Origin: Streptomyces albipurpureus
GTDB taxonomy: Bacteria > Actinomycetota > Actinomycetes > Streptomycetales > Streptomycetaceae
Direction: 5' to 3'
Length of the DNA: 64,000 bases
NCBI RefSeq assembly: GCF_023701525.1
Contig: NZ_JAMQAW010000036.1
Location: forward strand, 287,501 to 351,500
Below, in pieces: positions 35,927 to 45,375 of this stretch; the first letter of the stretch is position 1; each line of letters opens with the position of its first letter. Below the pieces are notes generated by a model that saw only the letters and a list, made by a program, of their open reading frames with translations, searched no databases and was not told the DNA's origin. Position numbers and translations under genes: made by a program.

Positions 35927-37120
35927 ATGAATCAGGACTCCGCCGCACCGGAGGCAGCACGAAAGCTCTCGGGGCGCCGGCGCCGGGAAGTCGTCGCGGT
36001 ACTGCTGTTCAGCGGCGGCCCCATCTTTGAGAGTTCCATCCCGCTCTCGGTGTTCGGAATCGACCGTCAGGACGCCGGAGTTCCTCGCTATCGACTGCTC
36101 GTTTGTGCAGGCGAGGAAGGTCCGCTGCGAACCACCGGCGGGCTCGAACTGACCGCGCCGTACGGCCTGGAGGCCATCGGCAGGGCGGGAACCGTCGTCG
36201 TACCGGCCTGGCGGTCGATCACCTCACCGCCACCGCCCGAGGCACTCGACGCACTGCGTCGGGCGCACGAGGAGGGAGCCCGGATAGTCGGACTGTGCAC
36301 CGGTGCGTTCGTACTCGCAGCGGCAGGGCTGCTGGACGGCCGTCCAGCGACCACCCACTGGATGTACGCGCCGACACTGGCCAAGCGGTACCCGTCCGTC
36401 CATGTGGACCCGCGTGAGCTCTTCGTCGATGACGGCGATGTGCTCACCTCCGCTGGCACGGCGGCTGGAATCGATCTCTGTCTCCATATCGTGCGCACCG
36501 ACCATGGCACCGAGGCCGCCGGAGCACTTGCCCGCAGGCTGGTTGTGCCACCGCGCCGCAGTGGCGGGCAGGAGCGCTATCTGGACAGGTCTTTACCTGA
36601 GGAAATCGGGTCGGACCCCTTGGCCGAGGTGGTGTCCTGGGCGCTTGAGCATCTCCATGAGCAGTTCGACGTGGAGACGCTGGCCGCCCGGGCCTACATG
36701 AGTCGACGCACCTTCGACCGGCGATTCCGTTCGCTCACCGGCAGCGCACCGCTCCAGTGGCTGATCACCCAGCGGGTCCTCCAGGCCCAGCGGCTGCTGG
36801 AGACCTCGGACTACTCGGTTGACGAGGTGGCGGGCCGCTGCGGCTTCCGCTCCCCGGTCGCTCTGCGGGGGCACTTCCGCAGACAGCTGGGCTCCTCCCC
36901 GGCCGCGTACCGAGCCGCCTACCGGGTCCGACGGCCGCAGGGCGAGTCGGCACCGACATCGGTGGTGGAGTCGGTGGTACCGATCCAGGCACGGCGTACC
37001 ACGGCCGGTATCCCGGGCTCCCCGGTCGGCCCACCGGAACTGGGTCGGCCAACGGCGCCCCAGGCGTACGCAGCGGGTCACGGTCGTCCAAGCCTGCCCG
37101 GTCAGCGGAGTGCGCCATAA
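35927..37120 (+). CDS. adpA: AdpA, AraC-family developmental master regulator
   Basis: 397 residues. An N-terminal DJ-1/PfpI-like dimerisation domain (about 20-200) has VVVPAWRSI and GLCTGAFVLAAAGLLDGRPATTHW. A C-terminal AraC/XylS double HTH (about 225-330) has TLAARAYMSRRTFDRRFRS and DEVAGRCGFRSPVALRGHFRR. Leu223 in DRSLPEE is encoded by TTA (36593-36595), the conserved bldA-dependent codon between the domains. It activates morphological differentiation and secondary metabolism genes. orn follows 9 nt downstream. Confidence 0.96.
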   Translation: MNQDSAAPEAARKLSGRRRREVVAVLLFSGGPIFESSIPLSVFGIDRQDAGVPRYRLLVCAGEEGPLRTTGGLELTAPYGLEAIGRAGTVVVPAWRSITSPPPPEALDALRRAHEEGARIVGLCTGAFVLAAAGLLDGRPATTHWMYAPTLAKRYPSVHVDPRELFVDDGDVLTSAGTAAGIDLCLHIVRTDHGTEAAGALARRLVVPPRRSGGQERYLDRSLPEEIGSDPLAEVVSWALEHLHEQFDVETLAARAYMSRRTFDRRFRSLTGSAPLQWLITQRVLQAQRLLETSDYSVDEVAGRCGFRSPVALRGHFRRQLGSSPAAYRAAYRVRRPQGESAPTSVVESVVPIQARRTTAGIPGSPVGPPELGRPTAPQAYAAGHGRPSLPGQRSAP

Positions 37121-37129
37121 GGTAGACGC

Positions 37130-37732
37130 ATGAACGACCGTATGGTGTGGATCGACTGCGAGATGACCGGGCTCTCGTTGACGGACGATGCACTGATCGA
37201 GGTGGCCGCGCTGGTCACCGACTCGGAACTGAATGTGCTCGGTGACGGGGTGGACATTGTGATCCGCCCTCCGGACAGCTCGCTGGCGACGATGCCCGAG
37301 GTGGTGCGAAACATGCACACCGCCTCGGGCCTCCTCGACGAGCTGGCCGCCGGCACCACGCTCGCCGACGCCGAGGCCCAGGTCCTCGCGTATGTACGTG
37401 AACATGTGAAGGAGCCCGGCAAGGCCCCGCTCTGCGGGAACTCGGTGGGCACGGATCGCGGCTTCCTCTCGCGTGACATGGCCGCTCTGGAGGGTTACCT
37501 CCACTACCGGATCGTCGATGTGTCCTCAGTGAAGGAGCTGGCGCGCCGCTGGTATCCGAGGGCTTACTTCAACAGCCCGGACAAGAGCGGCAACCATCGG
37601 GCGCTCGCGGACATCCGCGAGTCCATCGCAGAGCTCCGCTACTACCGGGAGGCGGTCTTCGTGCCACAGCCCGGGCCGGACTCCGAAACGGCGAAGGCCA
37701 TCGCAGCGAAGCACGTGGTGCCCGCGGAGTGA
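37130..37732 (+). CDS. orn: Oligoribonuclease
   Basis: 200-residue DEDDh 3'-5' exonuclease that degrades 2-5-mer RNAs and pGpG. Exo I: VWIDCEMTGL; Exo II: GNSVGTDRGFLSRDM; Exo III: NHRALADIRESI with the catalytic His. The pair adpA-orn is conserved in Streptomyces. By removing pGpG it links to the c-di-GMP enzyme encoded later in this window. Confidence 0.97.
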   Translation: MNDRMVWIDCEMTGLSLTDDALIEVAALVTDSELNVLGDGVDIVIRPPDSSLATMPEVVRNMHTASGLLDELAAGTTLADAEAQVLAYVREHVKEPGKAPLCGNSVGTDRGFLSRDMAALEGYLHYRIVDVSSVKELARRWYPRAYFNSPDKSGNHRALADIRESIAELRYYREAVFVPQPGPDSETAKAIAAKHVVPAE

Positions 37733-37810
37733 GAGCCCTCTCCCACCCCTGCCGACACAGCTGATACTGCTGAAACCGCTGAAACCAGAGGCGCCTCCTG
37801 CTGTCCATAC

Positions 37811-37850
37811 CGACCCGATGGCGGGCCGGAAACGGCCCGCCATCGGGTCG
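37811..37850 (+). terminator. orn terminator
   Basis: Perfect 18-bp stem (CGACCCGATGGCGGGCCG and complement) with a GAAA loop. Confidence 0.92.
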
Positions 37851-37958
37851 CTCACTGGCAGGAACGGCATCGCGACAACGGCTCATAAATCGTGGCGCGA
37901 GCACCCTCCGGGACCCTGTACACTTTTTCTCGGCCGGTCAGAAAAGTAACCGGTCATG

Positions 37959-38031
37959 GTGGGTGTAGCTCAGTTGGTAGAGCACCTGGTTGTGGTCCAG
38001 GATGCCGCGGGTTCGAGTCCCGTCACTCACC
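37959..38031 (+). tRNA. tRNA-His (GTG)
   Basis: Complete cloverleaf: acceptor GTGGGTG/CACTCAC, D-arm GCTCAGTTGGTAGAGC, anticodon stem CCTGG/CCAGG with GTG, and T-arm GGGTTCGAGTCCC. Position 37958 is G, matching the G-1 typical of tRNA-His and facing C73. CCA is not encoded. Confidence 0.97.
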
Positions 38032-38040
38032 CTGAATGAT

Positions 38041-38076
38041 CGAAGGGCTGATCTGTTCCGACAGATCAGCCCTTCG
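38041..38076 (+). terminator. tRNA-His terminator
   Basis: Perfect 16-bp stem (CGAAGGGCTGATCTGT and complement) with a TCCG loop. Confidence 0.92.
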
Positions 38077-38318
38077 TCATGTCGTGCGCTGGCTCGGATC
38101 GTGCCGCGTCCCCCTCGAACGCGGCAACGTGGATGCGGCAACCCAGCGGCGGCGATCTGGGACCCAGGAGTGCCGGAAGTCGGAGAGCGCCGCCGAAATC
38201 CGGGGGATTCCGCCGACCCCCACCCAGTCCAGCCCCCCAAGGCCCTGCTCATCGCGAGCTGAGGGCCGCTGGGCACCTTGCGGACCCGTGGAGGGCCCGC
38301 AAGGTGCGCAGGGAACGG

Positions 38319-39131
38319 TCAGCCCGCTAGAAAGGCCGTGACCTCCTTGAGGAAGGCCTCAGGGGCCTCCAGGTTGACCATGTGACCCGCGCCGGACAGC
38401 CGAGCCACCCGGGTATGGGGGACGGCGTCAGCCAATGCCTCCACATTGCCCTCGATATCGCTGCTGTCGAGATCGCCCAGCAGGGCCAGCACCGGTACCG
38501 AGATCTCATGAAGCCGTCCCGCCGCGCCCACCTCCCGCGGGCGGCCCGTACCCAGTCCACCCGAGTGGGCGCGGACGTTCGCGGCGACGGTGGTCCTCAT
38601 CCGACCCCGTAGCGCCGGCTCCACTTCCTCGGGCAGTCGATGGGGCCCATCGACCCACAGGCGCAGGAACTCCTCGACGAAGAGCTCTCCCCCATCGGCC
38701 CTGGTCACTGCCTTCACCTGGGCCGCGGTGCGCTGGATGACATAGGGATCGACGAAGGGCCGGCCGCTGATCCCCGGCGCGGCAAGCACCAGGGACTCGG
38801 TCAGCTCGGGGTACAGCAGCGCAAAGTCGAGTGCCGTTCGAGCGCCGAGGGAGGCTCCGACCAACCGGGCGCGTTCGACGCAGAGATGGGAGAGCAGGGC
38901 GTGGAGATCCTCGGCAGGTGACCAGTCGCCGGTCACCGATGAGGAGCGCCCGTGCCCGCGGGCGTCGTATCGAATCACCTGGTAGTCGGCGGCCAGCACC
39001 TCGAACTCCTCGTCCCACACGGTCAGATCGAGCAGGCCACCGTGGAGGAGGACAACGGCTGGCCCCTCGCCGGCGATGTCGTGGGCAAGACGGCCTTCAT
39101 CGTCGACGGGCGCAGTCGGCAGACTGTTCAT
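38319..39131 (-). CDS. Alpha/beta hydrolase
   Basis: 270 residues with the standard fold: oxyanion-hole HGGLLD, nucleophile elbow VGASLGA (Ser), acid region LLGDLDSSD and catalytic His in GAGHMVNLE. Similar to 3-oxoadipate enol-lactonase/non-haem peroxidase type hydrolases, but the substrate is unknown. ATG at 39131 with GGAG 5 nt upstream. Confidence 0.87.
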   Translation of the reverse strand: MNSLPTAPVDDEGRLAHDIAGEGPAVVLLHGGLLDLTVWDEEFEVLAADYQVIRYDARGHGRSSSVTGDWSPAEDLHALLSHLCVERARLVGASLGARTALDFALLYPELTESLVLAAPGISGRPFVDPYVIQRTAAQVKAVTRADGGELFVEEFLRLWVDGPHRLPEEVEPALRGRMRTTVAANVRAHSGGLGTGRPREVGAAGRLHEISVPVLALLGDLDSSDIEGNVEALADAVPHTRVARLSGAGHMVNLEAPEAFLKEVTAFLAG

Positions 39132-39241
39132 CACAACTCCTCGAACTCTGTGTGACGTGGCGAGGGGGCGGCCGACTGCTCTTTTACCCCGCTTCCGGCT
39201 CCAAGGCCATGGGCCTCAAGCAACCTTTGCCAAACGAAAGA

Positions 39242-39282
39242 GCGCGTCCCGGTCGGATTGGGGGGAGCCGACCGGGACGCGC
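39242..39282 (-). terminator. Hairpin terminator
   Basis: Perfect 15-bp stem (GCGCGTCCCGGTCGG and complement) with an 11-nt loop, 28 bp past the end of the minus-strand gene 39311-39778. Confidence 0.75.
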
Positions 39283-39310
39283 GTGTGGGGGGCAGGAGTT
39301 GCCTGGGGGG

Positions 39311-39778
39311 CTACGGGCCGGTTGCGCGCACCTGAGCAAGTGCGGCGGGCTTCCGTAGGGCAGCAGTGCCTGCAGGGGCGGTGGGCCTTCCGCCGCCGGT
39401 ACACCAAGCGTCAGATACCGGCAGTGACAGCGCCCGTGACGGCTGGCCGGCGTACTCGGTGACGGCAATGCCGTCCGGCCCGGTGACAGCGAATGCCTTT
39501 CGGGCGGGCCTGGAGCCCATCCCGACCACCGGGCCGGACGGCGCGCACCCCGCGGGGGGTTCCTGCGTGGGGGTCTCCTGCGTGGGGGCCCCGTGCGTGG
39601 ACGAGCAAGACGAGCGAGTCGTCGTCGGCACGGGGGCAGAAGTCGCGGGTGTGCGCTTTGCGGCAGGCCGGCCGATGGGCTGCGGGGTGGGGCCCGCACC
39701 CGCGAGACAGCCGACGGAAAGCGCACGGAGGGCTCGCGCCCTACCGTTCGCCCTGCGCCGGTCGGTCCTGCTGGCCAT
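39311..39778 (-). CDS. Hypothetical protein, Arg-rich N terminus
   Basis: 155 residues beginning MASRTDRRRANGRARALRAL, then a short hydrophobic stretch, a Thr/Pro/Ser linker, and a small domain (KAFAVTGPDGIAVTEYAG, then LSLPVSDAWCTGG). It could be an exported protein with a Tat-like or weak Sec signal. Third-position GC is high, GAGG precedes the ATG, and a terminator sits just downstream, which together argue for a real gene despite overlapping open frames on the other strand. Confidence 0.45.
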   Translation of the reverse strand: MASRTDRRRANGRARALRALSVGCLAGAGPTPQPIGRPAAKRTPATSAPVPTTTRSSCSSTHGAPTQETPTQEPPAGCAPSGPVVGMGSRPARKAFAVTGPDGIAVTEYAGQPSRALSLPVSDAWCTGGGRPTAPAGTAALRKPAALAQVRATGP

Positions 39779-40317
39779 TGCGCCTGCCTCTGGGGTGTAC
39801 GTATGGGGGATTAACGGGGGGTGTACGGATGGGGGTCCGTACGGAACTTGGGTGCGGGAGCACGCTAGCGATCCTTGAACGGACAAAACACCAATTCGAC
39901 GTCTGAGCCGTACTTCTTAGGGCGCTCTTAAGGACAGCATCGGAACCGATTAACCAATGGACCCGTCAGGGCCGCGTTAGCTGTGCGTCATGCTCGCGTC
40001 ATATTGGCTTCATGGAACTGTCATCCACGGTGCCGGATTCGCCGGCTCTCCCGGTCGCCTCGGGCAGTCACACCGGTCGCCACGAGGGCCGCACACCCCG
40101 CCCCGAGCCCCGCTCAACGTGGCCCTGGCCTCGGCGGCCGCTCAGAGCTCGCCCGGCTCACAACGCGCCAGGCGGGGCTGTGGGCCCCCAGCGCCCGCCG
40201 ACCGCCCACCGGTGACCCCACGGGGAGCGGGGCGCCATCAAGGGCCCTACAGGAGGGGCCTTGATGGCGTGCCCATGACGGACGCGTCAGTCCTGGACGC
40301 GGGCGCGCACCGCGCCC
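39779..40317. other. Gene-free region (539 bp)
   Basis: Holds the promoter of the small gene on the minus strand and the terminator of the two-component operon. No ORF with plausible start signal is seen. Confidence 0.5.
40233..40269 (-). terminator. Two-component operon terminator
   Basis: 11-bp stem CGCCATCAAGG / CCTTGATGGCG, 49 bp past the kinase stop. Confidence 0.7.
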
Positions 40318-41745
40318 TCAGGAATCGACGCCCTCGCCGACCCGGGACCGGGTTCGGGCCGGCACCCGCTGGCGTCGTCGTTCGGTTCCCCGATGTCCAC
40401 GGCGGCGCTCCTCCGGGCCGGGGCCGCGGGGATCGAGCCCGAGCCAGACCCGTACCTCGGTGCCGCCGAGTACCGAACTGCCGATGCGGACGTCTCCGCC
40501 CGTTGACTCCGCGACCCGGCGCACGATGTCCAGCCCGAGCCCCGTGGAACCGTCCCTGCTTCCGCTGTTGCCCCGGGCCATGGCCGCCGCCGGGTCGGCG
40601 ATGCCCGAACCCGCATCGGAGACCAGCACGATGACGGCGTCATCGCCGTTGTGCACATCGACCGAGAACGCCGTTCCCTCCGGGGTGTGCCGGAAGACAT
40701 TGCCCAGCAGCGCGTCGAGGGCGGCGGCCAGTTCGGGGCGGGCTACGGGGATGCGTACCGGGCGGTCGACTCCGGCGACACGGACCTTGCGGCCCTCGTC
40801 CTCCGCGAGCGCCGACCAGAAGTCCATCCGCTCCCGGACCACTTCGGAGGCATCGCAGCCGGCGCCCGGACCGATCGGCGCCGTGGTCTGCGGCTTGGCC
40901 TCGCGGGCCGTACGGATGATGATGTCGACCTCGCGCTCCAGCTGCTCGACGGCGGCTCTGGTCTGGTCGGCAGCGGGCCCCTCGCCCAACGAGGCGGCAT
41001 TGAGTCGCAGCACGGTGAGCGGCGTACGGAGCCGGTGGGACAGGTCGGCCGCCAACTCCCTTTCGTTCGCGAGGAGTTGGACAACCTGGTCGGCCATGGC
41101 GTTGAAGGCGATCGCCGCCGACCTCAACTCGGTGGGCCCCTCCTCGGGCACTCTGGCCCCCAACTCCCCCTCCCCCAGGTCGTGGGCGGCGCCAGCGAGT
41201 CGCTGGGCGGGCTGGACCATCCGTACGCCGAGTCGATCGGCGACCGCGACCGAACCGACGACGAGCGCGATGCCCACACCCGCAAGTACCAGCCATGCGG
41301 TGGTGACGCCCTTGGTGACATCGTGAGCCGGGACGAACACCTCGACGACGGCGATTCCACCGGTGCTGAGCCCGTTGGGCTGGAGTAGCGACGAGCCGCC
41401 GGGAACCTCGGTGATGGAGCCCCGACCGCCCCGCGCGGTCTCCAGATCGGCCTGGGGGGCGCGTCGTACACCGACTTCCACGATGTCGCCGCCTTCGGTC
41501 GCGGCAGGGATGTACACGGCCATCCGGCCCGCCGCACCGGCCTGTGTGGACATCATGGCCACCTCCAGCTTGGCCCGGTCGGAGGTGATGGAGAGGGTCG
41601 GGCCGATCGCTGCCGCTTGGCGTTCCGCGTTGGAGAAGGCCCGGTCACGAGCCATCTCCTTGATGACGAGCCCCAGTGGTACGGCAAAGGCGACCACGAC
41701 CATCGTCGTGACTGCCAGAGAGACCTTGACCAGCGCCCATCTCAT
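40318..41745 (-). CDS. Sensor histidine kinase
   Basis: 475 residues. First membrane helix VSLAVTTMVVVAFAVPLGLV, an extracellular sensor of about 125 residues, second helix TAWLVLAGVGIALVVGSVAV and a HAMP segment. The phosphoacceptor motif is LAADLSHRLRTPLTVLRL, and the ATPase has a degenerate N box (LLGNVFRHTPEGT), DAGSGI and STGLGLDIVRR. The Arg-rich tail is low complexity. It is the partner of the response regulator 52 nt upstream. Signal unknown. Confidence 0.92.
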   Translation of the reverse strand: MRWALVKVSLAVTTMVVVAFAVPLGLVIKEMARDRAFSNAERQAAAIGPTLSITSDRAKLEVAMMSTQAGAAGRMAVYIPAATEGGDIVEVGVRRAPQADLETARGGRGSITEVPGGSSLLQPNGLSTGGIAVVEVFVPAHDVTKGVTTAWLVLAGVGIALVVGSVAVADRLGVRMVQPAQRLAGAAHDLGEGELGARVPEEGPTELRSAAIAFNAMADQVVQLLANERELAADLSHRLRTPLTVLRLNAASLGEGPAADQTRAAVEQLEREVDIIIRTAREAKPQTTAPIGPGAGCDASEVVRERMDFWSALAEDEGRKVRVAGVDRPVRIPVARPELAAALDALLGNVFRHTPEGTAFSVDVHNGDDAVIVLVSDAGSGIADPAAAMARGNSGSRDGSTGLGLDIVRRVAESTGGDVRIGSSVLGGTEVRVWLGLDPRGPGPEERRRGHRGTERRRQRVPARTRSRVGEGVDS

Positions 41746-41797
41746 CTTTGATGTCCTCGTTGGTGTCCGGGTTGGGTGCCGTGCGGCCAGCCCGGCA

Positions 41798-42499
41798 TCA
41801 CTGGCGGGGGCCGATCGGCGGTTCCAGCTTCACTCCGACTCCGCGAAGCGTGTGCAGATAGCGCGGTTGTGCAGCCGTCTCACCGAGCTTGCGCCGTAGC
41901 CAACTCAAGTGGACATCGATGGTCTGGTCATCGCCGTAACTCTGCTGCCAGACCTCGGCGAGCAGTTCCTTGCGCGGTACGACCACTCCGGGTCGCCCGG
42001 CGAGAAAGGCAAGCAGATCGAACTCGCGGCGTGTCAAGTCGAGTGCTCGCCCATCCAGTTCGGCCTGCCGACGCAAGGGGTCGATGGACAGCCCGCCGAC
42101 CTGGATGACGCGCGAGGGCGGGGCTTCCCCGGCCGTGGCGCGCGAGCGGCGCAGTACGGCAGCCATCCTTGCGGACAGATGCTCAACGGAGAAGGGTTTG
42201 GTCAGATAGTCATCTGCGCCGTCGTTCAAAAGACGGACGATCTCCGTCTCATCGTCCCGCGCGGTCGCGATGATCACTGGAACATCCGTGATTCCCCGCA
42301 ACATCTTCAAAGCCTCAGAGCCATCTAGATCGGGCAGGCCGAGGTCCAGAATGACTACGTCGAACCGGTAATGAGCCACTTCGCGCAGCGCCTCAAGTGC
42401 CGTGCCGACACTCCGCACCGTGTGCGAAGCCTCGGTGAGGTGTCGGATGAGGGCGGAGCGCACGAACTGGTCGTCCTCGACGACGAGCACACTTGCCAT
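41798..42499 (-). CDS. OmpR-family response regulator
   Basis: 233 residues. Receiver domain with acidic pocket EDD, phospho-Asp in VVILDLGLPDLDG, TARDDE and the Lys in LTKPFS. A winged-helix effector with LTRREFDLLAFLAGRPG and TIDVHLSWLRRKLG follows. ATG at 42499 gives MASVLVVEDD; the longer frame upstream is not coding-like. It is the first gene of the two-component operon. Confidence 0.94.
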   Translation of the reverse strand: MASVLVVEDDQFVRSALIRHLTEASHTVRSVGTALEALREVAHYRFDVVILDLGLPDLDGSEALKMLRGITDVPVIIATARDDETEIVRLLNDGADDYLTKPFSVEHLSARMAAVLRRSRATAGEAPPSRVIQVGGLSIDPLRRQAELDGRALDLTRREFDLLAFLAGRPGVVVPRKELLAEVWQQSYGDDQTIDVHLSWLRRKLGETAAQPRYLHTLRGVGVKLEPPIGPRQ

Positions 42500-42692
42500 G
42501 AGCGGCACCGTACGCCATACGGAGTACCCCGGTCGCCACCCCGGCCACCACCACGATGGACACATCAGCCACTTGCGTGTCACTTCTGTGCCAGTCTGGG
42601 GCACTCGTACACACCCTCGCGGGCCCGCTCGCGGGTACGAAATTTCCGGCTTCCCCGCGTGATCCGGAGTAGCTGCATCCCACTGAGGACAG

Positions 42693-43307
42693 ATGGCCGG
42701 TGCGTGGTGCAGTATGGCCCCGATGCGTAGAGGACTTGTACATGCCATAGCGTGGTCGCTGTCCACGGGGGCTGCGGTAACGCTGTCTTGGTGGGGCGTC
42801 CATACGGTGATGTCCGGGACCGCGTACGACCGACCGCTCGCGCTGCCGATCAAGGCGGACACCCCTACCACCCAGGGCTCCAAGCCGCAGGAATCGGTGA
42901 GCAAGAACCCGTCGGACAAGTCGAGCAAACCGGCGAGGCCAAGTTCGCACGACACTCCGTACGAACCCCCGACAGAGCAGGTCCCCGCTCCGTCCTATGA
43001 ACCGACGGACGAGAAGCCGACGAAGAGCGTCACGCCTTCCGCATCGTCGGAGCCCGCGGGTACCCCCACGACCTCCGATCCATCAAGTGATGTGCAGGCG
43101 TACACGGTGGACGGGGGCCGGGTCGTTTTCGATATGACCGCGTCCTCGGCCGAACTGGCCTCCGCGACGCCCAACGCCGGTTGGAAGATGGAAGTGTGGA
43201 AGCAGGACTACTGGATCCGGGTCTCCTTCACCAAGGATGACAAGGAAGCGGCGGTCATCTGCACCTGGTACGAGACCACGCCGACGGTGCAGTTCTACAA
43301 CAAGTGA
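42693..43307 (+). CDS. Membrane-anchored or exported hypothetical protein
   Basis: 204 residues. An N-terminal signal-anchor (GLVHAIAWSLSTGAAVTLSWWGVHTV) is followed by a Lys/Ser/Pro/Thr-rich linker of about 90 residues. A compact C-terminal domain then reads VVFDMTASSAELASATPNAG, WIRVSFTKDD and CTWYETTPTVQFYNK. It is adjacent and divergent to the two-component system, so it may be its target. The start at 42693 has GAGGACAG; ATGs at 42714 and 42723 are alternatives. Confidence 0.75.
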   Translation: MAGAWCSMAPMRRGLVHAIAWSLSTGAAVTLSWWGVHTVMSGTAYDRPLALPIKADTPTTQGSKPQESVSKNPSDKSSKPARPSSHDTPYEPPTEQVPAPSYEPTDEKPTKSVTPSASSEPAGTPTTSDPSSDVQAYTVDGGRVVFDMTASSAELASATPNAGWKMEVWKQDYWIRVSFTKDDKEAAVICTWYETTPTVQFYNK

Positions 43308-43365
43308 GTGGCCCGCAGACCGGCCCGGCGGCTCAGTCCGCTGCCTGGTCCTCAACGGCCGGTGG

Positions 43366-44235
43366 TCAGCGGAAGACCGCGGGCGGTGGCGCGGGGGACG
43401 GCTTGGCACTGGCATCGGTGACCGCGGTGGCCCCGCCGGTGAAGTCCATCAGCTCCCGTCCGTGCTCGACACGGCCGGGGTGCGGATCACCCGCGACCCG
43501 GCGGGTGAACTCGGCCACCGGCAGCGAAACGCCCGAGGCCAGCAGTACGGCGTTGCCGAAGCGACGGCCTCGGAGCACGGCAGGGTCGGCGGCGAGCGCA
43601 AGCTCCGGGAAGACGGCCGCCGCGGTGGCGATCTGGGCGCGCAGATAGGCGAGGGGCGGCCCGTCAGCGAGGTTCGCCGCATAGTGCCCATCGGCGCTGA
43701 GCACTCGACGTACCTCGGCGAGGAACTCCACGCTCGTGAGATGCGCGGGCGTCCGGGCTCCGCCGAACACATCGGCGATCACCAGATCCGCCCAACCGTC
43801 CGGGACCCTGCCAAGCCCAGCACGGGCGTCGGTGGACCGTACCCGTATGCGAGCACCGGGGTCCAAGGGAAGCTGTTCGCGCACCAGTTGGACCAGCGGG
43901 GCATCCAACTCGACGATCTGCTGGGTGGAACGGGGGCGGGTCGCGGCGATGTAGCGCGCCAGGGTGAAAGCCCCGCCACCGAGGTGAACGACCTTGAGCG
44001 GACGGCCGGGCGCGGCGGCGAGGTCCGCGATGTGCCCCAGGCGGCGCTGGTACTCAAAGGAGAGATAGGCCGGGTCGTCGAGGTCGGTGTGGGACTGCGG
44101 AGCACTGTCGATCAGAAGGGTCCAGGCCCGGGGGCGCTCGGGATCGGGTATGAGCTCGGCCGTCCCACCGTCCACCTTCGCGACGATCGGTTCGGGGCCG
44201 CTCCCGCCACCGCGTCGCCGCTTGCTCTTTGCCAC
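43366..44235 (-). CDS. Spermidine-synthase-like methyltransferase-fold protein
   Basis: 289 residues with a Rossmann core: VVHLGGGAFTLARYIAA (SAM/dcSAM loop), IVELDAPLVQLVRE (acidic end of beta-2) and DLVIADVFGGARTPAHLT. An N-terminal beta domain and basic leader (KSKRRRGGG) precede it. The Asp residues expected for polyamine synthase catalysis are only partly evident, so the activity may be methylation or unknown. GTG at 44235 chosen; no strong ribosome-binding site. Confidence 0.8.
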   Translation of the reverse strand: MAKSKRRRGGGSGPEPIVAKVDGGTAELIPDPERPRAWTLLIDSAPQSHTDLDDPAYLSFEYQRRLGHIADLAAAPGRPLKVVHLGGGAFTLARYIAATRPRSTQQIVELDAPLVQLVREQLPLDPGARIRVRSTDARAGLGRVPDGWADLVIADVFGGARTPAHLTSVEFLAEVRRVLSADGHYAANLADGPPLAYLRAQIATAAAVFPELALAADPAVLRGRRFGNAVLLASGVSLPVAEFTRRVAGDPHPGRVEHGRELMDFTGGATAVTDASAKPSPAPPPAVFR

Positions 44236-44626
44236 CCGACCATTATGGGCGGGTGAGCAGGGCTTTCGCCTGCGGGGGTCCCCGAGCGGCGGGGGGCTTC
44301 GCCGGGGGCGCCTCACCGCAGGGGCGCTTCACGACCGGGGGCGCCTCACCGCAGGGGCGCTTCACGACCGGGGGCGCCTCACCGCAGGGGCGCTTCACGA
44401 CCGGGGGCGCCTCACCGCAGGGGCGCTTCACGACCGGGGGCGCCTCACCGCAGGGGGGACGGGGCGGCCCTTCCCCGCCGAGAGCCGCCCTGTCTTCTAC
44501 CTGGCCGTCTGGTACGACTGCTCTGCTGACCCGTACGGCCATCTACGGGCGCCATAGACATCTACGGGCATCTACGGGCATCTCTGAGCCTCCTACCGGC
44601 CGCTCCGCACGGGCTCCCACCACCGC
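44236..44626. other. Gene-poor region with minisatellite (391 bp)
   Basis: Contains the 33-bp tandem array (44304-44456) and three short CATCTACGGG repeats near 44538-44582. Open frames exist through the array on both strands but lack domain content. Confidence 0.6.
44304..44456. repeat. 33-bp minisatellite, 4.6 copies
   Basis: Exact units beginning GGGGGCGCCTCACCGC start at 44304, 44337, 44370, 44403 and 44436 (last partial). The period is a multiple of three, so plus-strand (GASPQGRFTTG) and minus-strand (GEAPPVVKRPC) readings repeat every 11 residues. Confidence 0.93.
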
Positions 44627-45148
44627 CTAGCGGCAGCTGTCCGCGGCCTCGATCAGCCGAGCCGCCTCATCCAGCGCTTCCCGAAGGGCCTCAGGGTCCG
44701 TGACCTCGTCCGCGTCCCCCGGCGGGAGGAGCCAGCCCGTGCCCCGAACAGGTAGCTCCCTGGGGATACGCGGCCCCCGGCCCGAGGTCCGCGTACAGGA
44801 GCTGCCCGGCAGATCCCAGCCGTCCGCCGTACCCGGCGGGACCAGGAACCCCAGGGTGTCGCAGGCGCCGTCGTGGAGGACCGGGCCGACGGCCGGAGCA
44901 GCGGTCCGGCGCAGGATGTCCACCGCCTCAAGCCCCTGACGGGCGGGCACGGTCACCAGATCGCAGGGCGTTCCCAGCTGATCGGGCGAGGCCGCGCAGC
45001 CGTGCCGGGGCGATCCCGCGGGGGCGGGGGGCGCCCCACACGGGGTGGGATAGGCGGTGGTCACGCAGGGTGCAGCGGCAGTCGTGGCAGGTGTCGCGGG
45101 CTTCCGTACGCCGCCGCCGGCGTTGGTCTCCATGCCGACATCCAACAT
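44627..45148 (-). CDS. Hypothetical protein, primase-polymerase-N-like
   Basis: 173 residues. The core CDLVTVPARQGLEAVDIL, GPVLHDGACDTLGFLVPPG and RGTGWLLPPGDADEV resembles the small alpha/beta domain in Streptomyces proteins labelled bifunctional DNA primase/polymerase N-terminal. No catalytic acidic cluster is visible, so enzymatic activity is doubtful. ATG at 45148 with GAGGGG upstream. It is divergent from the XRE-TPR regulator. The protein at 54707 appears to share the same fold. Confidence 0.65.
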   Translation of the reverse strand: MLDVGMETNAGGGVRKPATPATTAAAPCVTTAYPTPCGAPPAPAGSPRHGCAASPDQLGTPCDLVTVPARQGLEAVDILRRTAAPAVGPVLHDGACDTLGFLVPPGTADGWDLPGSSCTRTSGRGPRIPRELPVRGTGWLLPPGDADEVTDPEALREALDEAARLIEAADSCR

Positions 45149-45375
45149 GGGGATTCCCCTCTTCACTCGGCTGAAGACACGGACTGCGCCTCCAAGGAGT
45201 TCAACGCCCTCAGGCGTCAAGGGCTACGGCGCCACTCCGCCCAAACGATGGCAGTTCATGGCAGATCGCAGGCGAGTTATCCCTTTTGTAGCCAAACTCA
45301 ACTCGGACCACTCGTCACAGCGGGTACGTTCTTGGCTCGCCAAGAGCACGGCCGCACGCAAGAGAGGGCTCGGCC

